The translations under genes and the position numbers were made by a program. The notes beneath the pieces were generated by a model. It searched no databases, was not told the DNA's origin, and saw nothing but the letters and a program-made list of their open reading frames with translations. A stretch of 64,000 bases of DNA, from assembly GCA_907165275.2 (NCBI GenBank), contig OU015675.1:2807501-2871500 (forward strand), in the 5' to 3' direction. Below are positions 23,301 to 35,400 of the stretch, piece after piece (positions within the stretch are counted from its first letter, which is position 1; each line of letters begins with the position of its first letter). The stretch is from Zygaena filipendulae (taxonomy: Eukaryota; Arthropoda; Insecta; Lepidoptera; Zygaenidae).

Positions 23301-26300
23301 TATAAAAAAAAAACTCGTATTTTTTGTTTTTTCAAATTATTAAAAAAATACTTAGATGTAACGCATTAAAGTTTAGGAGTTTAGGAGGGGCTCTTGACGT
23401 CATGACCTGCTATAAACTGTAGCATGACGTGACGTCACGCAACGTTTCAACTTAATGTACCTTCGTTATTTTTTGATTACGTAAAAAACAAAAAAAAACG
23501 TGTCCAATATTTTTTATTAATCAACAAGACGCGACGGACTGAAAATTAAAATTTGACTATCAAGCCCATTGTAATATTTAGCGTCATAGCAAACTATACT
23601 GTATGCGTGTACCAATAAACTGCACGATCGCATGGCACTCACCTCGCTGGGCGACTCATGCAAGCGGTGGTAGCCGGGCGGCGGCTGCTGGTTCTTTCCG
23701 CTCGCCAGCTTCAGGGGCAGTTGTTGTTTCACCATTTGCTGAAACGACAACGGCCACAATTAACAAATCCGTATATGGACAAATCCGTATAAGCAATAAC
23801 ATGTTAACCTACAAAATTAAGTTATTGATACAAAACGCTTTATTGAGAGTTATAGAACGTTTTTTTAAGTGTGCTGTGTTTACCTTATTACATTTTTTAA
23901 ATACCAACTAAATGTTGAACATAAACCAAATGTTGACACAAAATGGCGCTTCGGTATTGTTAGGTTTCGTGCGGCAGGGGGGTGGGAGGAAGTACGGGGG
24001 GTGCGTACTCACGGCGGGCGCGGGTACTGTTACCCCTTGGCCACAGTCTTTGCGGCGGCGGCGGCGGCAAAAACAAATGGTAGACAACACACGAAGTAGA
24101 CCACAGCTATCAGCGACGCGAGCTGTGGCCTACTTCTTGTGTTGTCTACCATTTGTTTTTGCCGCTGCCGCCACAGCCTCCGCCGGCGCAAAGATTTTAG
24201 CGCCGCCCTTAGCTTTCGGTTCATACGGAGGGGTTGGGGGGGCGTGTGTGCGTACTGCGTACTGCGTGCTGCGCACTGCGTACTGCGCACTGCGTGCTGC
24301 GTACTCACGGCGGGCGCGGGCGCACGCGCGGCGGCGCGGCTCTCGTTCTGCGCGGAGAGCAGCTGCGGCGGCGGCAGCGGCGCGGGCGCGCACAGCGACG
24401 ACTCGGAGCCCGTCGAGCCGCGGTTGGCTGCGCGATCGGGGGATCGGAGCAAGGTATCAGTATATTACATAGAGAAAGTAAGAAATCGCCTCGGCTGGCA
24501 GTCAGTCACATGTGATCGGAGGCTTTCTTATTTACTGGCCAAGGTGTTTATTCTATTTTTAAATATATCATTCTAAAACATATATTACAGACACGCTCAG
24601 AGCCCTTAGGTATTCTATATTACTAGTATCACAGCCCCCTTTGCCAAGTTGACAATCAAGAATTTTTAAAGGATAGAAAACTAAGGAATCGTTGCGTCAC
24701 GTGGTCACATTAAATTGGGCTATTTTATTGTTCTTGGAATATTTTAGTTTCCTATGCATTAACGATAATAAATCACCAACATGGCTAAGGAGGCATTTGG
24801 CTTTGAGAATTTGGCTAATTTGATCGAAGAATGAATAAAAAAAAATCTACCTACTACCACCAACAATTAATGATAATTACGTTCCCTAGGGATACGAATA
24901 ATGTAAATAATAAAAATGCTTAGACATGATCACACAACGTCACCTAGTCCTACATTAAACAGAGCTTGTAATACAGGTACCATAGGTGATAGGATTGATA
25001 TAAAAAATATATATATTTTTTTTGTAATTAATAAGGTACATAGACCCAGTCTTAAAGTAAACACATAATATATTCATCACAAAAATGTCAACCTCGATGC
25101 GGGGATCGAACCCGCGACACCCCGCGCAGCGGTAAGGTCCACCTTCCACTACACCAGTGCGGTGTCGATTATTAATTATTCACTAGCTGTTCACAGCGCG
25201 GTTTCACCCGCGTCAATTTTGAATTTGGACAAAAAATACCCTACGTCCTTCTCTGGACCACTGACAACGTGTATGCAAAATTTCATGACGATCGGTTAAG
25301 CCGTTAAGGCGTGAAAGCGTAACAAACAAATTCACTTTCGCATTTATTATAGTAAGGATCCCTAACAAAACATAGCGGTATAGACTCACTGCGCCACTTC
25401 GGCTCTTTCCGGCGCGAGGTGTCGCTCACACTCGAGTCCGGCGAGAGGGTGCCCACGCTCGCGATCTCCTCTTGCGAACCACCTACGGCAATGTCGTTGC
25501 GTTAATCATCGCGGAAGGAGTCGCGGGCAGATGTAAGGGCGGCGCCACAGTCTCGGCGGCGGCGGTGGCAAAAACAAATGGTAGACAACATAAGAAGTGG
25601 GCCACAGCTCGCGCCACTGATGGCTGTGGCCTGCTTCGTATGTTGTCTACCATATGTTTTTGCCACCACCGCCGCCGCCGAGACTGTGGCCAAGGGGTAA
25701 GAAACAGCATAAGGCAGTGAATCCATTCGAGAATCCCCGGAAAACAAGAGATTGAAGAGTAGATGAATAGAGAAGTTTATGGCAATGAATCAACTTAAGA
25801 GTTCACAGAGAAGAAAAATTCACAGAATAAGGTGACAAGAAAGATGATGTATAGAGTTTATGATATTGAGGCAGCTAGATAATTCGCAGAGACAAGAGAC
25901 ATGTAAATAGACGTACAAAGAAAGAGATATGCAACGAATCCGCTGAAGAACTCACAGGTAAAGGGGGTAGAAAAACAGACGTATAGAGAAAGAAGAGAAT
26001 TGCTCTCTGCTCGAGAATTTACAGAAAAAATACACAGGAATTTTTAAAGTTTAGACAAGCGTCATTTTGTTGCGAACGCACTTCACACATTATAAAAAAA
26101 TCCTTGCATATTATTATAAAACCAAGCCCTCCACCGCGACTGTCTGTCTGTCTGTTCGCGATAAACTTAAAGACTATACTGAACGGATTTTTATGCGATT
26201 TTCACCAATAGATAGAGGGATTCAAAAGGAACGTGTATACGTATAGTTTATCATGAATGAACCCGCGGGGGACAGCTAGCAAAGCTGAATGCGCCATGCT

Positions 26301-26411
26301 CACCGTGCTGCTGCAGCCTCTCCAGCCGCCTGTACAGCCGCTCCCGCTGCTGCTCCACGTCCTCCTGCTGCTCCGCCAGCTTCTTGCTGGCCGCCTCCAG
26401 CTGACGCTTCT
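20336..26411 (-). CDS. RhoGEF exons 28-33: end of coiled coil and C-terminal tail
   Basis: Exons 26304-26411 (KRQLEAASKKLAEQQEDVEQ, heptad-rich), 25390-25482 (GTLSPDSSVSDTSRRKEPKW), 24309-24427 (Pro/Ala-rich), 23643-23738 (QMVKQQLPLKLASGKNQQ), 21332-21435 (contains QQQQQ) and 20336-20468 (TNTYPKLPDKFRVRSPEP, then a Pro/Ala run, ending EEEVIYF and TGA). The last four residues, VIYF, fit a class II PDZ-binding pattern (hydrophobic at positions 0 and -2). Introns here contain hairpins and a partial copy of exon 30. Confidence 0.85.
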
Positions 26412-29400
26412 CTGTGTTATGTTTTACACACCATCGTTATTCGACTGTTTTACACGGTTTGTAAAAATACTCACTAATCGCCAAAAAGCTTTGGCTGCCT
26501 GTTCCTCGATCTCTTAAACACCCCCTCCCCCACGTCCCTTCCCTTGCCATCCTCTATGGCGGCGAGGACCTTTAGCCGATCAGAGCTTTAGCTGCGTACG
26601 CCTCCCCCGTCCCGTCCCCCCTAACCACCCTTTTGGCGGCCAGGTCCTACCAGCTGATCACAGATTTCCACCCTTAGATATACGTAAGTGAAGTTATTTC
26701 ATGATCAATCGCTTTACAACTTTAAGCTAACCACCCTTTTCGTCCCTTACCGTCCTGTGTGGCAGCGATGTCCTACCATTCAATCGTCTTACAAGCCGAG
26801 AAGCCCCCCACACTGACCGTCCTGTATGGCGGCGAGGTCAGCGCCCCGCTGCGCCTCCCACGCGGCGCGCTCGGCCGTGAGCCGCGCCTGCGCGTGCCGC
26901 AGCTCCTCCAGCTGCGCCTCGTGCGCGCGCCCCCCTGCACCCCCGCACCCCCCCGCCCCCCACACTGACCGTCCTGTATGGCGGCGAGGTCGGCGCCCCG
27001 CTGCGCCTCCCACGCGGCGCGCTCGGCCGTGAGCCGCGCCTGCGCGTGCCGCAGCTCCTCCAGCTGCGCCTCGTGCGCGCGCCCCCCTGCACCCCCGCAC
27101 CCCCCCGCCCCCCACACTGACCGTCCTGTATGGCGGCGAGGTCGGCGCCCCGCTGCGCCTCCCACGCGGCGCGCTCGGCCGTGAGCCGCGCCTGCGCGTG
27201 CCGCAGCTCCTCCAGCTGCGCCTCGTGCGCGCGCCCCCCTGCACCCCCGCACCCCCCCGCCCCCCACACTGACCGTCCTGTATGGCGGCGAGGTCGGCGC
27301 CCCGCTGCGCCTCCCACGCGGCGCGCTCGGCCGTGAGCCGCGCCTGCGCGTGCCGCAGCTCCTCCAGCTGCGCCTCGTGCGCGCGCCCCCCTGCACCCCC
27401 GCACCCCCCCGCCCCCCACACTCACCGTCCTGTATGGCGGCGAGGTCGGCGCCCCGCTGCGCCTCCCACGCGGCGCGCTCGGCCGTGAGCCGCGCCTGCG
27501 CGTGCCGCAGCTCCTCCAGCTGCGCCTCGTGCGCGCGCCCCCCTGCACCCCCGCACCCCCCCCGCCCCCCACACTGACCGTCCTGTATGGCGGCGAGGTC
27601 GGCGCCCCGCTGCGCCTCCCACGCGGCGCGCTCGGCCGTGAGCCGCGCCTGCGCGTGCCGCAGCTCCTCCAGCTGCGCCTCGTGCGCGCGCCCCGCCTGC
27701 GCCGCGCCGCTCGCCCCCGCGCCGCCCCGCCACGCGACCACCTGCGCCTCCAAGCTGCAACACGCGCAAGTTCAAATTTCAAACATCATCACAATGTTAA
27801 GAAGCGACACTCTTCGCCCCCGCACCCCGCGAGCCTGGTGACGACGGCGGGGTGTGCTGTCGCTGCTGCGTGTGTCGGACAATATTCACGGTCCCCCCCT
27901 CCGCAACTCGCCGCGCCGCGACGCGAGTCCTACGCAGCACGCGCACCCTGCGCGAGCGCACACAAGCCCCCCGGCTACGGTAGTGTCGCAAGTGTCAACC
28001 GTTATCGGCGGTCACTGACCGTCATCGGAGGTCAATGACCGTCATCGACGTTTACTGACCACGCGTGCTATGGAAGTAAGTACATATATGTTCTAAACAG
28101 GTCGTCGATCTCCCGACGCGCCGCCCACCTGTGTATGGTGGTGAGCTGCTGCCACACGATGCACGTGAGCGTGTATATAGCGTGCTGCAGCTTGAGCGCC
28201 GCGTCGCTGCCCAGCTGTTCGAGCCGCGGCTCCTCCCCCGCCGCCGCGCCCGCCCCCGCCGCACCCGCCTCGGCCCCCTCGCCCGGCGCGTCGGTCGACA
28301 GGCGAGGCGCTACACCTGAAACAGTACGAGATAAATAAATGATCGACCCACGCGTTCGCAGATCGCCTTGTGAGTAGTGAGCATCCCTTACTATGGCCAT
28401 AACACGCCGCGTTAAGTTAATTTAATGCGCCACAAAGCGCTGTCTTTTCCTTGTGCTTAGAATCTTTACTTAAAAAAAATATTTACGTGTCTTATGGTAT
28501 TTAGAATATTAATTTGAAATATTTTGGCATTTATGGCATTCGGGATTGTGTATGAGACGCGTCACACAATCCCAAATGTTGAAAATCGTTGGTATAAATC
28601 AACCCAAGCACCGGGTTTAAACCGGGCTGACTGGCCATCCATAGTTGTGGGTCATCCTTAGCATTATAAATGCGAAAGTGTTTGTTTGTTACGCTTTCAC
28701 GCTATAACGGCTAAAGCGATCCTCATGAAATTTTGCATGCACGTTGTCAGATTTACAGAAAAGGACACTGGGTACTTTTATCCCGGAATTCCTCGCGGGA
28801 TCTCAGAGATAAATAAGGGTCCAGAGCACTGAGTGGGGCAGGGTGGTGGGGGGTGGGGGGGTCCACCGACCCTTGTGTCGGTTGGCGTCGAAGCCGGCGA
28901 AGGTGTCCGCGCGGCGCGGCAGCGCGGGGCTCTCGTACGCGGCCGAGTGCCGCTCGCCCGCCGAGCTGGTGCTGCGCCCGAGCGCCGCGCCCGCCGACCA
29001 GCCCGAGCTGCACGCCTCCAGCGCCTCCTGCGCCGCACCGGCACGAGCAGCAGACATCAGTTACAATGGTTCATCATCATCGTTATGTCAGCCGAAATAG
29101 GTCCACTGCTGGACACAGGCCTCCTCGAAGGATCGCCACAACGACATGTCCTGCGCCATGCACCGAACAATGGTTGCACTGCCATTTTTTTATAATGGTT
29201 CGGATTTACAACCGGATTCTACACATTATTCCACAAAAGTGACTTTATAAATATTCTTAATACCTTAACTAGAGCATCTTATCTCACGCCACTTGAATTA
29301 TACCATTTCATCACTTACATCTTTCCACGCCACTTAACTCAATCCTTTCATTCCACGCCACTTATCTCGATCTTCTCTTTCCGCGTCACTTAACTCGATC

Positions 29401-32400
29401 CTTTCATCCCACGCCACTTAACTCAATCTTTTCATCCTTTCATTCACTTAACTCGATTCTATCATCCCGCACAACTTATATCGATCCTCATCCCACGCCA
29501 CTTAACTCGATCCTCATCTCACCTCACCCCCCTCTTCCAATTTAGCTAGGTACCCTTAAACTACACTAAGACTGACCTTGACGACGCGGCACACCTCTTG
29601 CCACAGCGCGTGCGTGTCGGCCGACGGCGCCGCCAGCCGCACGTAGTCCGGGAACACCAGCCCGCCCGGGAACACCGTGCTCACACCTGACACACAATAA
29701 AATCACCGCTATCACCGTTTATTCTCATGTGGATGATAAAGATTCTTAAATCACAACCACAGATTCTTGAGTAAATTCTGCAGTATAAGGTGGTAAAAAT
29801 TATATATTAGGACGTAGATAGATGTACCTGTATGCGGCACTTCTAACGCCCCGTGCGTGCCAGCGAGTCCTCGCACCTTCAAGAGCAAAGCCATCTTCTC
29901 TTCCAACAGAGATGCGTGCTCCCTATCTCTGACCCTTAACATTTCTGCGAACAACACACAACATACGTTTTAGGGTCATCATCACCGTATCAGCCGAAAG
30001 ACGTTCAGTGCTGGATACATATATACAAAACTAGCTGTCCCCCGCGATTTCATCCGCGGTAATTTCGGAGTTCCCGCGGAGGTTGCGGGAAAATAAAATA
30101 CTCTATGTCCTTCAGTTCCCGAGGGAATTCCGGGATAAAAAACTATCCTATCTTTTAAGTTGGACCATATTATAAATGGTTGCAAAATTTTATCAAAATC
30201 CATTCAGTAGTTTCGGAGTCCATCGCGGACAAACAACGTGACACGTGATTTATATATATTAGATTATCAACGGATTTTTAAATTGGCCGGTTCTCCTAGA
30301 TCGCATTGGATTCGCGGTTCCAAATTCCACGTCAGGGTACACATCGAGCTACAAACAAATCTTGGAAAACATTCTCCTATCTACAGAATGTGTTTCACTT
30401 ATATATTATACTCAGTTGGTAGGGAACTTTGACTTATTTGGTCCTCCTGTTTTCTGTTCTCTGACTTTTTGTGATCACTTTAACTTTTCACCTATAATAA
30501 TCACGTTGCATTCACCTCTAGAAGGCAGCAATAACGGTGTAATATTAAGTTGCAATATATCTTGTGTTTGTTGAATTGTTTTCAGTTTGGTAAATTTAAA
30601 TCTTAAAAAAAATATAGGCCTCCCCCAAGGATCACCACAACGACCTGTCTTGCGCTTCCCGCAGCCAATGACGTCTAATATTATATATGTGAATGTGAGT
30701 TTATTTGTTTGTTACGCTCTCACAGCTTAACTACTAAAACGATAATCATGAAATTTTGCATACACGTTGTCAGGGGTACAGAAAACAACATAGGGTACTT
30801 TTGGGGCCGGAATTCGAGCAGGAACTATGAAATTAACGTAAGTGAATCCGCGGGGAATAACATTATTTTTTACTTTATTCCATAGACAAACAGACAACAC
30901 CAGAAAGTTTGTTACTCAGCATCTCTCCGGCCATAGCAGTAAGAAGCTGTGAAGAGCGGGCGTTTTGTGGCTGCTGTCATAATTATTTTAATTTTATTGA
31001 CACCAAGAGCCACAATATAAATATAAATAAAATGATTTGACTTTTGAATTTTAAGGGTCGTATTTGGGCAGTACATACGAGTGTAAAAGTAAGCCTTTTC
31101 CAAATAGCCAAGCCATCTCTCAAATAATAGAAGATTTTCGGGGGGTAACGTCGCTCATAATTCAGTAGGTACAATATTTTTTAATACAGTTGCTCAAAAA
31201 GTGGCGTATTGCAGGGACGTTTAGCGTTCGGGATGTGGGCTATTACATACTCGAGCTTTTTGTTTACCTTTCCCGAACTCGTGCGTTCTCTTTGCCAACT
31301 GTCAAATGGCGACACGACTTTGACACACTTTTTTGCATTGCGAAACGTACGTTTCGCATTACTAATACGACTAGCGCCATCTCTTGATCACAGTTGGAAC
31401 TTAGTTGAGTTTGTTGTGTTTTTGATATTTTATTAAATTTCTTCATTTTTTTCGCAACTGTATTAAAAATAGTTGTTCAGTACACGTGCGGAACCGTCAT
31501 TGCAACTAGTTCCGACTGTCAACCCTCACCTTCGGCTGCGCCTCGGCTCGGGTAGACATATGTCGGAACTCTTTGCAATGACAGGCTTTCCGCACTTATA
31601 ATGAAATATACTATTTCCATGGTCACCGGATTGGTCTTATGGTAGAATGATAAAGGGTGGTAATATGAAAGAATATTGTTTTAAAAGCCCGGTTACCTAT
31701 TTCGTATTAACCAAAGAGCTTCCAGATCAATCCCAATAAGTTTCCAGAATTTTGATTTCAAATTTTGAACCGTAAAGAAATATAGAGGAAAATTTCGAAT
31801 TGACAAAAAGCTTGTTATATATTGTAATATACACATTACTTATCTACAGATTGGTTACTATTTAGTAATTAGTGTGAGGCCTTAACACCACCGACGTATG
31901 CATGATGTTGGCAATTTGAGTGAGTACTGTATACCGCGGACAATTGTTGTAAACCTGTGCTTTAAAATATGTACATATAAAATAGTAGATTATACACCAA
32001 GGGGATAAAGCACTGTTTTATGTCACGGGCGCTACATTGAATCCTGAACATAACGAAGGACTCCAAATTTAACTCCCGAGCGCAGCGAGGGTGTTATAAG
32101 TTAATTCCCGACCAAAGGGAGGGAATTAAGATTGAGTCCTGAGTGCAGTGAGGGATTCAAGCGCCCAAGAAAAAAACAGTTTTATCCCTGTGGTGTATAC
32201 TCTACTTTTCTCACATAATGCGAGACAATAAAAAACCAGGCTTAGTAGATCCTATATAGCCACTTCTTTCAGCTGGCGTGGCCTACTCGATTTGACAAAC
32301 AAATGAAGTTCGTCTCACTGCGAATCTAGTGGGCCACGGCTTCGGTCTTCGAAAATCGAGTTGGCCGCGCCCGCTGAGAACACATTCTGTTTAGCGAAAT

Positions 32401-35400
32401 GAGACGTTATGGACATAGCAATAAGAATTATGAAAGTGAAAATCACATTATTGACCAGCGGGTTATAATGAAATTCAATAGAACATTATAACCCGGCTAA
32501 AGCCAAGAGATATAATGTCTTGCTTTCGGTAAGGTTTACATGACATATAATTCGGCATTGTCGAGCATGTGGTGTGAAAAATATATTACTAACATGGGTA
32601 TATACAACGACCGAAATTAGAAAGGATATTGGACTAAAATAATAATTAATTGAAGACATTGGTAATAATATCAAGTGAACATTAAAATTTCCATGACAAA
32701 TAAAAGGCAACTAAAGGATATGACTGCGTAATTAATACTTTTAAGGGATGGGAGGCTAAACACGAAAACATTTATCACTTACAATTAGTAGAATATTTCA
32801 AAATATTAAATAAATTATACAGGTTTCTTATCACATGCTTCGATCATGCAAGGGCGTACTCATTTTTGTAGATATTTTATAATATAAGCAAAAAGCAATA
32901 CGACAGGAAACAACCACCCAAATACAAAGTAGATATTAGGGTTAAAACCCTAAAGCAGATAACGCAATATTAATTTTTTTATGGCATATCGCCATTGTTG
33001 ACCCTTTAGACAGATAAGAAGCAAAGTAAGATCTTTTATACCTGAGTGCAAGTTTAATAAACAAAAAGGTCCGATTGACTTTAGGTCAGGTACCTACTTT
33101 AACGTAATGAATGTTAACTTGTTGTAATGGGCTAGTTGACAATTTTTTTAGTCCGGTTTGTAGATTAATAAAATGTATTGGACAGGTATTTTTTCTTTTA
33201 ATACGTAATCAAAAAATAACGGCGATACATTAAGTTGAAATTTCACGTGACGTCACTATCCGGTGCAGTTTGTATGGGGGCTTATTGCGGTTAATGACGT
33301 CACGACTCGAGCCCCCACTCTAAACTTAAACGCACTACATCTATCATTGATTTGAAAAAGCAAAAAATACGTCCATTATTTTTTTACTTTCTAACTGACG
33401 GACTAAGTAGAGTTTTGATTTTCAAAAGTCGTCAACATTCCTATTATAGAACCAAGCCATCGACATTTTATGTTTTAATTAAAATCTATTAAACATTTTT
33501 TATTCAGTTTCTGAACTTTAAGCTTAATAAACAGCAATAGATAAGCCGTAAGTACTTCCCAATTTCCGAACTAACATCAAAGTTAGTTCTAGAGTACGCC
33601 CGTGCCTTCATGCAAACAAGCATTATAATATTTTTTAAATATAATTAAATAAAATATGTATAATGGTATCGGTACGTGTATCGTTTTAGTCACCTTCTAT
33701 TTGCCACCACTGGGTTTCATCTGTTAAAATAATCGCTCATTAGTGAAGTGCTATACGTCCTATGAAGTTCTATAGCTTTTTAGATCTTTATTGCATTTAA
33801 TAGCACAAAAGACTAAATGTTTACGTTCACCACACCCGCAGAGGCTGAAAATTAATAGCTCTTATACCATTTGCATCCCTCTTATTTAACGCCAGAACTC
33901 TAAATTCACTATGACCATAAAACGCCAAGTTCGGACACGCAAAATTGTTTTCCCCACATGCCAAAAGAAGTTTTACTTCCAAAAATACATAGGCAACGTG
34001 TCTTATGGCATACAGAATACTGGTTTGTGATTTTATTGCCATCTAGAGCGTTTGGGATTGTGTTACAGGTACGAGCGTTATGAGCAAGGCATCTCGCTGG
34101 TCATAGTGAATAAGAACTATCAAGTCGAATGCGCCAATATTTTTACCTGACATAAAACACTGAAAAAAAAACAGTTACGTTAGGTTCTGTGGGTTACAGG
34201 TAGTAAATATTGAATACTTCAGAGAGATAGAGATACAAGAGAGAGAGAGAAAATGAGATACAATTAGATATGAATTGTTTGGATTCCTCACTACGTGAAA
34301 GAAAACCTGAACATGTACCTACAGTTATGATTTCACACCTGGGTAGAACTAAAAGGTATGGTTTCAACCTTAGTCCCAATTTGAATAGTGCATCTCTTTT
34401 TCCAGCTACAATTTCGACTTTAGCCTCTACACTATAACACAGTCTTGATATGGTATGACTTGAATCCTAGGTATAATTTCAACTTTAGTCCCTATTCTAG
34501 GATACTTTTTCGTACAATTTATAACATAATTTTAAATTTCATATTCTTTATAACAGAACACTGAATGATGGTTTACATTATGATTTTAATCCAAGATGAA
34601 ATTGAAGGCGTAATATCAACACTATTCCATACGCTGGCGTACCGCTTTATAGAAGTTATGGTTTAATTTCAACTTTTGTCCATACACGAATAAACTTTGT
34701 ACAAATTACTCCCTAAGCTAGGATACCGCCTCATACAGTTCACAATATAATTTAATATAATTTAAATTACAAACATAGTCCCTATGTTTGTAATTTACAT
34801 CAAAACGGTTTGTCGATTAGTCTAGGGAAACTAAAATAACGTCTCATTGTAAAGGTCACAGTATAAATTTTTACCCAGTAACGGAGACCGAATTGTAGAC
34901 ATCTATAAATCTGGCCGAGGCTAACCTAATCAAAAATATTGTACATAAGTTATTAAGATTATCAAGGTATTAAACTTGCATAATCTTAATTGCTGTCATT
35001 AAGAAATAAAGTGGCCGCAATACTTACCAGTAATCAGTCTTATCTCCTCATGCCTCGCCTCTAATTGCCTCTGTCGCTCTTCAGATGATATCGTCTGCGC
35101 GGCCGCCTCAGATTCTTCAACTTCTTCTGGACAACATTGTACTGCGGCCCTGAGGTTTAATTTTCGCAAATTACAGGAATGTAAAAAATAACTAACTATC
35201 CATCATCGTATTCCAAGCCTTCTTTCATAATTAGTACCAGAGAGAAGTTAATCACTACGTTTATTAGTACCTAATTCATGAAATAAAAAAATAACAGCCA
35301 ACCCCTTATTAAAGTAAGGTATAATAACAAAAAGATTAAAAATCAAGTGTCGCAAAAACTTATTCGAAAAAAGAAACAACAAAATTGAAATCGGTTGTTG

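Noticed and set aside
23908..24576. GC-rich open frames in many frames
   Set aside because: Shadows of exon 30, the hairpin element and the heptamer repeat.
25088..25166. tRNA gene
   Set aside because: A and B boxes exist but the acceptor stem does not close and related heads occur elsewhere; treated as SINE. Same reasoning for 46405-46462 and 60592-60662.
26773..27782. Long continuous open frames (over 300 codons) across the exon array
   Set aside because: They run through the spacers and switch reading frame at each copy because the period is not a multiple of three; only the spliced reading keeps the coiled coil.
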